DNA of 64,000 nt, taken from contig CALMBW010000020.1 of the NCBI GenBank assembly GCA_937863385.1, positions 124,001 through 188,000 on the forward strand. Direction: 5' to 3'. Made by a program: the position numbers and the translations under genes. Of this stretch, positions 28,191 through 37,642 are shown one piece after another (position 1 is the stretch's first letter; each line of letters begins with the position of its first letter). Origin of the DNA: an uncultured Actinomycetes bacterium. GTDB taxonomy: Bacteria; Actinomycetota; CADDZG01; WHSQ01. The notes under the pieces are model-generated. The model worked only from the letters and a program-made list of their open reading frames with translations, did not search any database and was not told the DNA's origin.

Positions 28191-28723
28191 CAGCTGCCAA
28201 CCTCCTTGTCGGCCTCGGGCTCATCGCGGCGGGCGATCATGACCGCGCCGATCAGCGCCGCTAGCAGCAAGACGGACACGATCTCGAAAGGCCACACGTA
28301 GGACGAGAAGATCACGGCACCGATGTCTTGGGTCCGCGGAGCGTTCTCGCCGGCAAGCTCAAGCTCGGTTCCCGAAAAAGCGTCGATCAAGATCCAACTC
28401 ATGACCCCGAACAGCACCGCAGCCACGACAGCCGCCAGCGGACGCTGCGAGTTGTCGTAGTTGGCCTTGCCGATGGGAGCCCGGGTGAGCATCAGACCGA
28501 AGAGCATCAGTACGACGACCGCTCCGACGTAGATCAGTACCTGGGCCCACGCTACGAACTCAGCCAATAGCAAGACGTAGAGGGCCGCGGCCCCCATCAG
28601 GGTTCCAACGAGATAGAGCGCGGCATGCACGACGTTCTGAGTGGTCACGACCCGCAGAGCCGCGATCACCATGATGGCGCCAACGCCCCAGAAGAAGACC
28701 TCACGCACGACGTCTGCGTTCAC
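28190..28723 (-). CDS. nuoJ: NADH-quinone oxidoreductase-like subunit J (11-subunit cluster)
   Basis: 177 residues, five transmembrane helices. The conserved TM3 region [20 protein letters not shown], whose bulge is part of the coupling path, is intact. It overlaps the end of the extended nuoI by 4 nt (ATGA), so nuoI and its long extension are translated as part of the same coupled operon. Confidence 0.95.
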   Translation of the reverse strand: MNADVVREVFFWGVGAIMVIAALRVVTTQNVVHAALYLVGTLMGAAALYVLLLAEFVAWAQVLIYVGAVVVLMLFGLMLTRAPIGKANYDNSQRPLAAVVAAVLFGVMSWILIDAFSGTELELAGENAPRTQDIGAVIFSSYVWPFEIVSVLLLAALIGAVMIARRDEPEADKEVGS

Positions 28724-30111
28724 TTCTGTGCCCTCTCTGCCTTGACGCGGGCAGCCTTGGCGCGGCCCTGGGCCACCGCGTCGCTCGAACCTTTCGCCTT
28801 TTCTTCTTGAAGGACCCGCTCGAAAACCTGATCTGGGGTCTCGTCTGAGCCACCAACCGCGGGTGCTGCCGCTTGGGGATCTGGGGTGGAAACCGGTTCG
28901 GCGCTGGGCGGCTCTTCGGCAGCCGGCTCTTTGGCAGCCGCCGGGGCGGAAGTCTCGGCCTCATCCGAGCCGGCGGCGCCGGCTTCCGCAGGGGCGGCAA
29001 CGGGGCCCGGGTCGGGCTGAGGGGCTTTCGCCTCGGGAGCACCCGACGGCTCTGGTCGTGGTGCACCCTTGGTTGGGGCCGACGGTACCGGCTTGTCCAC
29101 CGTGAGCGGAGTGGGGCCGCGCTTGATGCCACGCTCGGCCTTGGCCCGGGCGACGCGCGCCCGAGCTTCGGCTACCTGGGCCGATGAGCCCTTGTCGAGT
29201 TGTTCTTTCAGAACCTGCTGGTAAACCGCCTCGGCGTCTTCGCTGCGCTCGAGGGCCACCGGTTGGGGTTGCTCTGCGGGGACGTCGACGTTCGGGCCCG
29301 GATCTTCTTGGTAAACGGCCTTCTCCTGGTCCGACAACACCGTCTCTTGGCCGGTGGTGGGTACTTCTGGCGACCGCCCGGCCGCCTCTGGATCGGTCGT
29401 AGCGCGCGGCGCGGGATGCGCGGGTGGTGCGGGGAGGCGGGCTTTGTCGGCCTCGGTGGTTTCGGCTGGGGCCGACATCGACGGAGCCGGAGTCGGAGTG
29501 GTGGCACCGGCCGGTTGCACTGCAGGCGCCACAGCCGTTGGGGCAGGGGCGACAGCCGTTGGGGCAGGAGCGGCAGCGGCAGGTGTGGCAGCGACAGGTT
29601 GGCCGGGCTGCTCCGCACCGGCTTCGAGGGCAGGCGGCGGCAACACGGTAGCCATCCAGTCCGACAGTTTCTCTTTCTCGTGGGTGAGCTGGCGGATGTC
29701 GTACTCGGCGTATTCGAACTCACGTGACCAGAACAGCGCGTCGTACGGACAGACCTCGACGCAGATCCCGCAGTACATGCACAGCGCGTAGTCGATCGCG
29801 AAACGATCGAGAACGTTGCGCTTGCGCGGGCGACCCCCTTCACGCTTTGGTGGAAGGGTTTCCTTGTGGGAGTCGATGTAGATGCACCAGTCCGGGCACT
29901 CACGTGCACACAGCATGCAGACCGTGCAGTTCTCTTCCTTCAGCGCGATGACACCGCGAGTGCGTGGGCCGAGGTCCTGCTTCTCGTCGGGATACTCGAT
30001 GACGGTGTTGTGCTTGAAGAGGTGCTTGAGCGTCACTGCCATGCCCTTGAGCAGGCCTATCCCGTAAGTCCTCTTTCGGGCTGCGCTCAGCTTGCGTTCG
30101 TCCAACATCAC
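28720..30111 (-). CDS. nuoI: NuoI-like 2x[4Fe-4S] subunit with ~300-residue Ala/Pro-rich extension
   Basis: 463 residues; ordinary NuoI has about 140-180. The core (1-157) carries two [4Fe-4S] motifs, C62xxC65xxC68xxxC72 and C111xxC114xxC117xxxC121, that relay electrons toward NuoB. Residues 158-463 form an extension of Ala/Pro-rich linker ([16 protein letters not shown] and similar) with two copies of a ~35-residue charged motif: 292-327 ([20 protein letters not shown] and the Arg/Ala-rich continuation) and 425-461 ([20 protein letters not shown], then [12 protein letters not shown]). The same motif opens the cupredoxin at 50886-51866. The reading frame is uninterrupted and overlaps nuoH and nuoJ, so it is not a misread fusion. 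Docking or tethering is an inference. Confidence 0.92.
   Translation of the reverse strand: MMLDERKLSAARKRTYGIGLLKGMAVTLKHLFKHNTVIEYPDEKQDLGPRTRGVIALKEENCTVCMLCARECPDWCIYIDSHKETLPPKREGGRPRKRNVLDRFAIDYALCMYCGICVEVCPYDALFWSREFEYAEYDIRQLTHEKEKLSDWMATVLPPPALEAGAEQPGQPVAATPAAAAPAPTAVAPAPTAVAPAVQPAGATTPTPAPSMSAPAETTEADKARLPAPPAHPAPRATTDPEAAGRSPEVPTTGQETVLSDQEKAVYQEDPGPNVDVPAEQPQPVALERSEDAEAVYQQVLKEQLDKGSSAQVAEARARVARAKAERGIKRGPTPLTVDKPVPSAPTKGAPRPEPSGAPEAKAPQPDPGPVAAPAEAGAAGSDEAETSAPAAAKEPAAEEPPSAEPVSTPDPQAAAPAVGGSDETPDQVFERVLQEEKAKGSSDAVAQGRAKAARVKAERAQK
28729..28839 (-). repeat. Protein motif copy 2 in the NuoI extension (C-terminal end)
   Basis: Encodes residues 425-461: [20 protein letters not shown], then [18 protein letters not shown]. 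This is the copy most like the N-terminus of the cupredoxin at 50886-51866. Confidence 0.85.
29131..29238 (-). repeat. Protein motif copy 1 in the NuoI extension
   Basis: Encodes residues 292-327: [20 protein letters not shown], then [17 protein letters not shown]. It is separated from copy 2 by about 100 residues of Ala/Pro-rich linker. Confidence 0.85.
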
Positions 30112-31124
30112 TTCAGCCCTTCGGGTGCGTACAGAACCCAGGCACCAGCGGCGAGGATCAGGACCAGGCTCGTGGGGATCAGGAACTTCCAGGCGAACTT
30201 CTGCAGTTGGTCCTCACGTAGACGCGGGAAGGTCGGGCGTATCCACAAGAGCATGAAGACCATGAATGCCGTCTTGAGGGTGAACCACACGAGTCCCGGG
30301 ACCGCGTCGAGGAAGCCCAGCGGCACGATCGGCTGATAGCCACCCAGAAAGAGCGTCGTTGCTACACCCGAGATGATGACCATGTTGGCCACCTCGGGGA
30401 AGAACGTAGAGAAGATGAAGCGCATGCCGGAGTACTCGGTGAAGGCCCCGGTGATGATCTCGGACTCGGCGACCGGCATATCGAACGGAGGGCGGGTCAG
30501 CTCGGCCACCCCGGCCCCGAAGAACACCAAGAACGCGATCAATCCGATGCCCGGTGGCCACAACACGAAGGGCCATTCCTGCGCCTCGACGATCCCGTTG
30601 AGCGACAGCGTTCCGGCCAACATGGCGGCGACGGCAGCACTCAACACGATGGGAAGCTCGTAGGCGATCAACTGTGCTGCGGCTCGCAGCGCTCCGATCA
30701 AGGCGTACTTGTTGCTGGACGACCATCCCGCCATCAACATCCCGATGGTCGAGATCGAAGACACCGCAAGCAGATAGAAGAGACCTAGGTCCAGTTCCTC
30801 GACCACGAGGGTTTCGTCCAACGGCAGCACCAACACCGTAAGCACCGTCGGTACGAAGATGGCAAGCGGCGCCAAAGAGAAGACCTTGCGGTCCGCTGCA
30901 GCCGGGATGATGTCCTCTTTGTAGATGAACTTGAGACCATCGGCCAGAAGCGTCGCCCAGCCGTGGAACCCACCCGGATACATCGGCCCGAGCCGGTGCT
31001 GGAGGTGGGCCATCACCTTGTGCTCGGCGTATCCAGCGACCAACGTGATCGCCGGAACGATGGCTAGAACGAGGCCCAGTTTCACGAGCAGGATCTGCCA
31101 GTCGGAGAGGTTGAGTTCGAACAT
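30108..31124 (-). CDS. nuoH: NADH-quinone oxidoreductase-like subunit H (11-subunit cluster)
   Basis: 338 residues, about eight transmembrane helices. NuoH forms the quinone entry channel with NuoB and NuoD. The signature loop reads [16 protein letters not shown] followed by [12 protein letters not shown], with the conserved acidic residues. It overlaps nuoD by 1 nt and nuoI by 4 nt. It is shorter than the second NuoH (409 residues), which has N- and C-terminal additions. Confidence 0.96.
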   Translation of the reverse strand: MFELNLSDWQILLVKLGLVLAIVPAITLVAGYAEHKVMAHLQHRLGPMYPGGFHGWATLLADGLKFIYKEDIIPAAADRKVFSLAPLAIFVPTVLTVLVLPLDETLVVEELDLGLFYLLAVSSISTIGMLMAGWSSSNKYALIGALRAAAQLIAYELPIVLSAAVAAMLAGTLSLNGIVEAQEWPFVLWPPGIGLIAFLVFFGAGVAELTRPPFDMPVAESEIITGAFTEYSGMRFIFSTFFPEVANMVIISGVATTLFLGGYQPIVPLGFLDAVPGLVWFTLKTAFMVFMLLWIRPTFPRLREDQLQKFAWKFLIPTSLVLILAAGAWVLYAPEGLK

Positions 31125-32290
31125 CAGCGATCGATGTCCCCCAGCACGAAGAAGAATGACCCCAAGATGGCGATCATGTCGGACACGAAAGTGTTGCGAA
31201 GCACCACCGGTAGTACTGACACGTTGTTGTAAGACGGGGTTCGGATCTTGAGGCGATAAGGCCGGCGGTCACCGTCGGAGACCAGGTACATGCCGAGCTC
31301 GCCGAGAGGGTTCTCACACCTCACGTAGACCTCGCCTTCGGGAGCCTGGATAACGCGTGGCACCTTGCCGAGTATCGGACCCGAAGGCATCCCTTCGATG
31401 GCTTGCTCGACGATGCGTGCGCTCTCGTAGACCTCGTGCAACAGGACCCAGAATCGATCGAAGCAATCACCGTTAAGGCCAACCGGGACCTCGAAATCGA
31501 AATCGGCGTAGGCCAGATAGGGCTCGTCCTTGCGAACGTCGAAGTCGATATTGCTTCCCCGGGCTATCGGGCCAGAAACGCCGTAGTTGTAGGCAAGTTC
31601 CTTGTCGAGAACCCCCACACCGATGGTGCGCTGCTTGTAGATCTCGTTGCCGATGATCAGGTTGTAGTAGTCGTCGATCCGATCCATCACCTGACGCACT
31701 CCGAACAGAGCCTGGTCGAAGAAGCCCTTGGGTACGTCTTCCTTGAGACCACCGGGTCGCATGTAACCGAAGTGCATACGACCACCGGTTGCCATCTCCA
31801 TCGCAGCTTGGATGTCCTCGCGCTCCCTGAACGCGTAGAAGGTCGGAGTGATAGCGCCAAGCTCGGCGGCGAAGGATGCGAAGAACATCAGGTGATTCAA
31901 GATCCGGTTCATCTCGAGCAGGACCACACGCAGGTACTGAGCGCGTGGGGGCACCTCGAGCTCCATCAGAGTTTCGACCGCCAGCGCGAGTGGCATCTCG
32001 TTGTTGATCCCCGAGAGCCAATCCATCCGCGAGACCAGGTTGGTGATCTGGCGATAGTCCCGAGCTTCGACGAGCTTCTCGTAACCGCGATGCATATAGC
32101 CGATGACGGGTTCGGCGTCGACGAGCACTTCGCCGTCGATGGTCGCGAGCAACCGGAACACTCCGTGGGTGGCTGGATGCTGCGGGCCAACGTTGAGCAC
32201 CATCTGTTCGGTCTGCAGGCGGCCCTCGGCGACCTCTTGCGCAACCTCATCGGGGAGCCGGATGTTCTCTTCGGTCCTAGCCACGTCCAC
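31124..32290 (-). CDS. nuoD: NADH-quinone oxidoreductase-like subunit D (11-subunit cluster)
   Basis: 388 residues, 49 kDa-type subunit lining the quinone site. It is not fused to NuoC. The quinone-site His is present (PQHPATHGVFRLL, His42). The position of the quinone-contacting tyrosine (Tyr87 in Thermus Nqo4, Tyr108 in bovine 49 kDa), 49 residues after this His, is Trp91 here (SRMDWLSG; codon TGG, read from 32018-32020). The second NuoD in this window keeps Tyr. The GTG start at 32290 has GAGGAAG upstream; a second GTG two codons on is possible. It overlaps nuoC by 14 nt. Confidence 0.95.
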   Translation of the reverse strand: MDVARTEENIRLPDEVAQEVAEGRLQTEQMVLNVGPQHPATHGVFRLLATIDGEVLVDAEPVIGYMHRGYEKLVEARDYRQITNLVSRMDWLSGINNEMPLALAVETLMELEVPPRAQYLRVVLLEMNRILNHLMFFASFAAELGAITPTFYAFREREDIQAAMEMATGGRMHFGYMRPGGLKEDVPKGFFDQALFGVRQVMDRIDDYYNLIIGNEIYKQRTIGVGVLDKELAYNYGVSGPIARGSNIDFDVRKDEPYLAYADFDFEVPVGLNGDCFDRFWVLLHEVYESARIVEQAIEGMPSGPILGKVPRVIQAPEGEVYVRCENPLGELGMYLVSDGDRRPYRLKIRTPSYNNVSVLPVVLRNTFVSDMIAILGSFFFVLGDIDR

Positions 32291-32843
32291 CCCCCGCAGC
32301 TTCCTCTGGGTCCTTGGCCCCCGGCCACGGCTTGACCATCCTCGTCGGCAGCTTGAACGCCTTGCGCAGAGGGTTCCCCTCGAAATCCTCGGGGAGATAC
32401 AGGTTTGTCAGGTTGGGGTGATCGGTGAAATCGATCCCGAACATCTCGGCGCACTCGCGCTCGGCCCACAACGCCCCACCGAACACCGAAGTGATCGACG
32501 GGCAGCGGGGATCGGCTTGATCGACGGGAACGTGGATGTTGATGTGGGTGGCGTGGTCGGGTGAATAGAGGTGAACGAGAACCTCCAGGGGTGTGCCTCG
32601 TTCGGTATCGGGGCGCTCCTCGCCACCGAAAGCGGTCCGGTCGACCGCCGACAAGAAGGTGAAGAACCGAGCCTCGATGCCCGCTGCCTCACGCAACTTG
32701 GCGACGACCTCGACAAGATTGCCGGGAGTACACGTGACATCGATCTGATCGAAGTTCACACGAGCATCGCCGACCAGCGATCCAAGTTCCGCAGTTACGC
32801 GGTCAAGAGCCTGCTGTCCTACCACCCTCTCGGTGACCGGCAC
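32277..32843 (-). CDS. nuoC: NADH-quinone oxidoreductase-like subunit C (11-subunit cluster)
   Basis: 188 residues (30 kDa-type). GTG 32843 is chosen because GGGGAGG lies just upstream and homology begins there; the open frame extends to 33008, but that part overlaps nuoB and looks like out-of-frame coding. Signatures: LVHLYSPDHATHINIHVPVD and ERECAEMFGIDFTDHPNLTN, then LPEDFEGNPLRKAF. Peripheral-arm subunit bracing NuoD and NuoB. Confidence 0.93.
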   Translation of the reverse strand: MPVTERVVGQQALDRVTAELGSLVGDARVNFDQIDVTCTPGNLVEVVAKLREAAGIEARFFTFLSAVDRTAFGGEERPDTERGTPLEVLVHLYSPDHATHINIHVPVDQADPRCPSITSVFGGALWAERECAEMFGIDFTDHPNLTNLYLPEDFEGNPLRKAFKLPTRMVKPWPGAKDPEEAAGGGRG

Positions 32844-32857
32844 TAGCCTCCCCCCAC

Positions 32858-33394
32858 TTAGATGCCCCCCGCCAACCCGGGCTCGGGGATGTGTGGGATC
32901 TCGACGTTCGCCTCGTGTCCCTGCCACTTCTTGCTGGGATCCTCGCCGGCGATCTTCTCTTGCAAACGGATGATGCCCTGCAGCAGGGCCTCGGGACGGG
33001 GTGGACATCCCGGAACGTAAACATCGACCGGAAGGATCTGATCCACGCCCTTGGTGACCGAGTAGCTATCCCAATATGGGCCACCGCAGTTGGCGCACGA
33101 ACCCATCGAGATGACGTACTTGGGTTCGGGCATCTGGTCGTACACCCGCTTCAGGGGTGCCGCCATCTTGTCCGTAACGGTTCCGGCAACAACCAGCAGA
33201 TCAGATTGGCGAGGGGATGCGGGGAAGGGGATGACGCCGAAACGGATCACGTCGAACTTCGATCCGATCGCAGCCCCCATCTCGATACCGCAGCACGCAA
33301 GGCCGAACTGCATCATCCACAACGAATACTTTCGCGACCAGTTGAGCGCCCACGAAACCCCCTTGGGGAGCTTGACCTTCTCGATCACAGCCAT
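32858..33394 (-). CDS. nuoB: NADH-quinone oxidoreductase-like subunit B (11-subunit cluster)
   Basis: 178 residues from ATG 33394; the open frame extends to 33505, but those codons lie over nuoA and are not NuoB-like. Ligands of cluster N2, the last cluster before quinone, are present: Cys34-Cys35 (GLACCGIEM), Cys100 (GSCANCGG), Cys130 (VPGCPPRPE). An extra Cys at 103 is seen next to the third ligand. It overlaps nuoA by 10 nt. Confidence 0.95.
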   Translation of the reverse strand: MAVIEKVKLPKGVSWALNWSRKYSLWMMQFGLACCGIEMGAAIGSKFDVIRFGVIPFPASPRQSDLLVVAGTVTDKMAAPLKRVYDQMPEPKYVISMGSCANCGGPYWDSYSVTKGVDQILPVDVYVPGCPPRPEALLQGIIRLQEKIAGEDPSKKWQGHEANVEIPHIPEPGLAGGI

Positions 33395-33750
33395 TCGAGC
33401 AGCCTCTTCTTGATCGCGTACAACAAGGCCAGGGCAAGGATGCCGACGAAGATGACCATCTCGACGAAAGCTTGGGTCCCGAGAGACTCGAACACGGTCG
33501 CCCACGGGAAGAGGAAAACGGCTTCCACATCGAAGATGACGAACAGAAGCGCGTAGACGTAATAGCGAACGCTGGTCTGCGCCCAGCCGGCACCGATCGG
33601 GTCGATACCGGATTCATAAGTGGTCAGCTTCTCGGCGGTTGGATGGGACGGGCGTAGCAGCCTGGACAGCTGCAGGGTGCCCACCACCAGCACCGCCGCC
33701 ACGATCGCAAAGATGCCGATCGTCACGTACTGCGCGTAGTAGTCCCGCAA
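33385..33750 (-). CDS. nuoA: NADH-quinone oxidoreductase-like subunit A (11-subunit cluster)
   Basis: 121 residues, three transmembrane helices. TTG 33750 is preferred (GAGG about 5 nt upstream; the protein then begins with the usual short [13 protein letters not shown]); the frame is open to 33864 without homology. The loop after TM1 reads [11 protein letters not shown], with Ser where the second NuoA has Cys (YECGITP). [12 protein letters not shown] carries the conserved acidic residues. It is the first gene of the 11-gene operon, so the promoter should lie in 33751-33985. Confidence 0.92.
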   Translation of the reverse strand: MRDYYAQYVTIGIFAIVAAVLVVGTLQLSRLLRPSHPTAEKLTTYESGIDPIGAGWAQTSVRYYVYALLFVIFDVEAVFLFPWATVFESLGTQAFVEMVIFVGILALALLYAIKKRLLEWL

Positions 33751-33985
33751 AGTTGCCTCGAGCCTTCCCCTTGTCGGTACCGGATACCAAGAGCCCAGAC
33801 TCGATCCCCGGATGAACGCGCCGACAAGCTCCGGAGGGCCTGGAAACCGCCCGAAAACTAACACGCAGCGCCCTGCGCCCGTAGGGCTTGTGCGTTCGTT
33901 CCCCCCCGTTTCTACGTCGGAATACGGTTGCTATGCAGCCACTGGCACGCGCGGAAACCTCCGGTCGCTATAGTCAGAGGTGGGC

Positions 33986-34555
33986 ATGCATCCACTGGTA
34001 GCGGCGTCACAGTTCATCGTCCACCCCAGTAACACCGGAGGTGGGCACACAGCGGAAGTGACCGACCCGAGCGGGTCCAAGATCGGCGCGTGGACCGCAG
34101 CCGGCGACATCCTCGATGAAGCCGGGACCAAAGTGCTGGAGACCCCTGTTAAGTGGGACGCCCCCCGGCACGGCCCCATCACCGTCGAGATGCAGATCAA
34201 CGACGCTGCCGGATCCACCCTCGGTGCCGCCCGGGTCGCCAAGTACACCCTGGGGCCCCGGGCCAAGAGACTGACCGTGGCCATCTCGGACGCAGCCGGG
34301 ACCCAGGTGGGCCGGATCGAACCCACAGACAAGAAGGGCGAACAACTCAAGGTTTCCGTGGGCGAGATCCCCGTCGCGTCGGTGGACGTCGCCGAAGTCA
34401 AGGCCGGGTTCCTGCGCAAGAAGCGCGTCTACGCCACCCAAGTCACGGGGGCGATGAGCGATGCGGCTCGTCCCCTAGTGATCGCGGCACTCCTTCGTTA
34501 CGACGCCCTCCTAGACGGCGTCCTTTCCGCCTCCATGACGAAGTCGAACCGCTAG
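33986..34555 (+). CDS. LURP-one / scramblase-like small protein
   Basis: About 189 residues from ATG 33986 (AGAGGTG 4-5 nt upstream). A GTG two codons earlier is the alternative. It has a beta-rich pattern resembling LURP-one/phospholipid-scramblase-related proteins: FIVHPSNTGGGHTAEVTDPS, GSKIGAWTAAGDILDEAGTK, LTVAISDAAGTQVGRIEPTD, then a C-terminal helix (AARPLVIAALLRYDALLDGV). No transmembrane segment is evident. It lies alone on the plus strand between the two nuo operons, convergent with the end of the 14-gene one. Function unknown. Confidence 0.65.
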   Translation: MHPLVAASQFIVHPSNTGGGHTAEVTDPSGSKIGAWTAAGDILDEAGTKVLETPVKWDAPRHGPITVEMQINDAAGSTLGAARVAKYTLGPRAKRLTVAISDAAGTQVGRIEPTDKKGEQLKVSVGEIPVASVDVAEVKAGFLRKKRVYATQVTGAMSDAARPLVIAALLRYDALLDGVLSASMTKSNR

Positions 34556-34605
34556 ACGGCCCCCCGGCAAGAAAGGCCGACCACCCCGCACGACCGGCCA
34601 TAGCC

Positions 34606-36120
34606 CTAGGTCGAGAAGAAGATGGTGGCTTTCTCGGCTAGGTCGAGCAGTGGGGTGGGCATGACGCCAAGCGCCAGCGTCGCCACCACGCTTAGGGCGA
34701 GGACGGCTCCGGCCACGGGGCGAAGTGCGATCGCAGCGACTCCCTCATCGGGCTTCTGCATGTACATGACGACCATGATCCGAAGGTAGAAGAACGCCGC
34801 GATGGCGCTGGCGATCATGCCGACGATCACCACCCATGCGAACCCGGCCTCGATGGCGGGCTCGAACACGACCAGCTTTCCGATGAAGCCAGAAGTAAGC
34901 GGGACACCCGCCAAGGAGAGCAATAGTAAGGAGAGCGCTCCCGCGAGCATCGGGCGCCGATAGAAGAGCCCCTTGTAGTCGGTCAGACGAACGGCGCGTT
35001 CTTCGCTGCCGCCCAGCATCGCCACTAGGGCGAAAGCGCCCAGCACGGTCACGCCATAGGTAGCCAGATAGAACAGCGATCCGGAGACGCCCCGGTCGCT
35101 CGCCGCAAGGATGCCGGTGAAAACGAAACCCGCGTGCGCTATCGAGGAATAGGCAAGGATGCGCTTCACGTCCTCTTGGACCACCGCCATCACGGCCCCA
35201 ACGATCATCGTAAGAACCGCGATGCCGATGACGATGGGCTGCCAGTCCCCTCGCAACTGGAAGAGCGACACGTCGAGAAGCCTCAGCAATGCCGCGAACC
35301 CGGCGAGCTTGGAACCTGCCGCCATGAACCCCGTGACGGGGGCCGGCGCACCCTGGTAGGCATCTGGGGTCCACATATGAAATGGGACGGCGGCCACCTT
35401 GAAGCCAAGTCCGATGATCAGCAAGCCTGCGCCTAGAACGAGCAGACCCGTGCCCTGAGGCGTAGTCGTGGCTAGGAACTGCGCCATGCCCAGCTCGGTT
35501 CCCGATCCTGCAACCCCGTACAGATTCGTGGAACCAACCGCGCCATAGACCAAAGCGATGCCCAGCAAGAAGAAGGCCGACGAGAACGCGCCCAGCAGGA
35601 AGTACTTCATCGCAGCTTCTTGGCTGATCAACGAGCGGCGACGAAACCCGACCATCACGTACAACGACAGCGAGAAGGTCTCGAGAGCGATGAACATCAC
35701 AATCAGGTCGGACGCAGTCGCCATCAGCATCATGCCTGCCACGGCAAAGAGGGTCAGCGCGTAGTACTCGGGCTCCTCGAGCTTCTCGCGCACCAAGTAC
35801 TCACGGCTAAGCCACAAGGAAAGGAAACCGAAGACCAGCAGACTAAGCTTCACGAACAGCGCGAATCCATCCAACACCACCATCCCTGCCAGCTGCATCA
35901 AGGGTCCGGTCTGGTCCAGGTCGTTCCATTGGGTGAACGCGAATCCGAAGGCAACTATCAAGCCCAGACTGGTCAGCACCGGGAGGTGCAGTCCGTTCTT
36001 GATCCGGTCTCCCACCAAAGCATCGAAGACGAGCAGAAGCAACGCCGTGAGCGATAGCACCACTTCTGGTGCGATCGCGGCAAGCTCTACGTTGGGGAGG
36101 TCGAGCTGCATCTCACTCAT
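34606..36120 (-). CDS. nuoN: NADH-quinone oxidoreductase subunit N (14-subunit cluster)
   Basis: About 504 residues from ATG 36120 (8-nt overlap with nuoM); upstream codons to 36144 are not NuoN-like. About 14 transmembrane helices; the TM5 glutamate is in FIALETFSLSLYVMVGFRRR. VPFHMWTPDAYQGAPAPVTG and KRILAYSSIAHAGFVFTGIL are NuoN signatures. Last gene of the complete complex I operon, convergent with the LURP-one-like gene 50 nt away. Confidence 0.95.
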   Translation of the reverse strand: MSEMQLDLPNVELAAIAPEVVLSLTALLLLVFDALVGDRIKNGLHLPVLTSLGLIVAFGFAFTQWNDLDQTGPLMQLAGMVVLDGFALFVKLSLLVFGFLSLWLSREYLVREKLEEPEYYALTLFAVAGMMLMATASDLIVMFIALETFSLSLYVMVGFRRRSLISQEAAMKYFLLGAFSSAFFLLGIALVYGAVGSTNLYGVAGSGTELGMAQFLATTTPQGTGLLVLGAGLLIIGLGFKVAAVPFHMWTPDAYQGAPAPVTGFMAAGSKLAGFAALLRLLDVSLFQLRGDWQPIVIGIAVLTMIVGAVMAVVQEDVKRILAYSSIAHAGFVFTGILAASDRGVSGSLFYLATYGVTVLGAFALVAMLGGSEERAVRLTDYKGLFYRRPMLAGALSLLLLSLAGVPLTSGFIGKLVVFEPAIEAGFAWVVIVGMIASAIAAFFYLRIMVVMYMQKPDEGVAAIALRPVAGAVLALSVVATLALGVMPTPLLDLAEKATIFFST

Positions 36121-37642
36121 CCTCCTCGTGGGCTCGCGGAGCAACCACTCCCTCGATGCGAGAGCAATCGGCGTCGGGATCGAGCTGGATCACGACGCGG
36201 CACGCAGCAGGATTGATCCGATCGAGAAATGGTTTGGGGTAGACGCCTATCGCGACTATCAGAACCAACAGCGGCGCCAGCATCGCGACCTCGCGACTGT
36301 TCACGTCGGCGATCCGGGCATTGGCTTCATCGGTTACCGGACCCTGGAACACCCGCTGGTAAGCCCACAGCAGATAGATCGCCGCGAGCACGACTCCGAA
36401 CGCAGCCGGTACCACCCACCACCTGTAGTTGAGGAACGTTCCGAGCAGAACCAGGAACTCGCCGACGAAACCGTTGAGGCCCGGGAGCCCGATCGACGAC
36501 AGCACGACGAACAAGAAGATGCCCGAGAAGATCGGGATCGTCTTGCCCAGCCCACCGAAATCTGCGATCTGGCGTGTGTGCCGCCGCTCGTAGAGCATGC
36601 CGACAAGCATGAAGAGAGCGCCGGTCGACAACCCGTGGCTGACCATCTGAAGGATCCCGCCGCTCATGCCCTGAACGGTGCCGACAAACATCCCTAGAAC
36701 CACGAACCCAAGGTGTGCAACCGATGAGTAAGCGATGAGCCGCTTGAGATCTTTCTGCACGATCGCTACGACCGCTCCGTAAACGATCCCGATCGTAGCC
36801 AGAGCGATGATCAGAGGAACGAAGTAACGGGCGGCATCTGGGAACAAGGGGATGGCGAATCGCAACAGCCCGTAGGCCCCCATCTTCAAGAGCACCCCCG
36901 CCAGCATCACCGAGCCCGCGGTCGGAGCCTCGGTATGCGCATCGGGCAACCAGGTGTGGAACGGCACCAATGGGACCTTGACCGCGAACGAAGCGAAGAA
37001 GCCGAGGAACAACCAGCGCTGGGTTCCAGACGACAACTCGGTCGCGAGCATGTCGGTGAGACTGAACGAGTTCGGTTCCGTCGCGAAGTACATAAACATG
37101 ATCGCCACAAGCATCAGCAACGAGCCGACCAACGTGAACAAGAAGAACTTCATGGCCGCGTAGATACGACGGCCGTATCCCCACATCCCGATCAAGAAGT
37201 ACATCGGAACGAGGGTGACTTCCCAGAACAGGTAGAACAGGAAGAGATCGAGCGAAGAGAACACGCCGAGCATCCCGGTCTCTAGGGCAAGAAGGAGTGC
37301 GAAATAGGCCTTGGGCCTCTCGCCGATCGACCAAGAGGCAAGCACGCCCAGCGGCATCAGGAAGGTCGTGAGCATGACCATCCACAAGCTGATCCCATCG
37401 ACGCCGGTGATGTAGCTGATGCCCCAGTCTTTTATCCAGACTGCCTCGGAACCCAGCTGGAACCCACCGAGGGAGGCTTCGAAGTCAACGAGTACCCCGA
37501 TGGAAACGGCGAACGTTGCCAAGGTCACGATCAGGGCCGCCCACCGAGCAAGGTTGGCGTTCGACCTGGGCAAGAACGCGATCAGGAGAGCGCCGGCAAG
37601 CGGCAGGAAGATGGCGATATCCAAGAACCTGAGGTCGCTCAT
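36113..37642 (-). CDS. nuoM: NADH-quinone oxidoreductase subunit M (14-subunit cluster)
   Basis: 509 residues, about 14 transmembrane helices. The TM5 glutamate is in FYLFWEVTLVPMYFLIGMWG; VPFHTWLPDAHTEAPTAGSV and LKRLIAYSSVAHLGFVVLGM are conserved. A polar C-terminal tail (SRIEGVVAPRAHEEDE) extends past the last helix. It overlaps nuoL by 4 nt. Confidence 0.96.
   Translation of the reverse strand: MSDLRFLDIAIFLPLAGALLIAFLPRSNANLARWAALIVTLATFAVSIGVLVDFEASLGGFQLGSEAVWIKDWGISYITGVDGISLWMVMLTTFLMPLGVLASWSIGERPKAYFALLLALETGMLGVFSSLDLFLFYLFWEVTLVPMYFLIGMWGYGRRIYAAMKFFLFTLVGSLLMLVAIMFMYFATEPNSFSLTDMLATELSSGTQRWLFLGFFASFAVKVPLVPFHTWLPDAHTEAPTAGSVMLAGVLLKMGAYGLLRFAIPLFPDAARYFVPLIIALATIGIVYGAVVAIVQKDLKRLIAYSSVAHLGFVVLGMFVGTVQGMSGGILQMVSHGLSTGALFMLVGMLYERRHTRQIADFGGLGKTIPIFSGIFLFVVLSSIGLPGLNGFVGEFLVLLGTFLNYRWWVVPAAFGVVLAAIYLLWAYQRVFQGPVTDEANARIADVNSREVAMLAPLLVLIVAIGVYPKPFLDRINPAACRVVIQLDPDADCSRIEGVVAPRAHEEDE

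Noticed and set aside
31403-32335. 310-codon plus-strand open frame across nuoD/nuoC
   Set aside because: Antisense shadow of two recognised genes with no recognisable domain.
33385-33394. Possible frameshift where nuoB overlaps nuoA
   Set aside because: Both proteins have complete termini; a 10-nt overlap is normal in this tightly packed operon.
34556-34605. Possible terminator between the LURP-one-like gene and nuoN
   Set aside because: Only a weak GGCCG/CGGCC pairing with a long loop and no T run; not enough to call.
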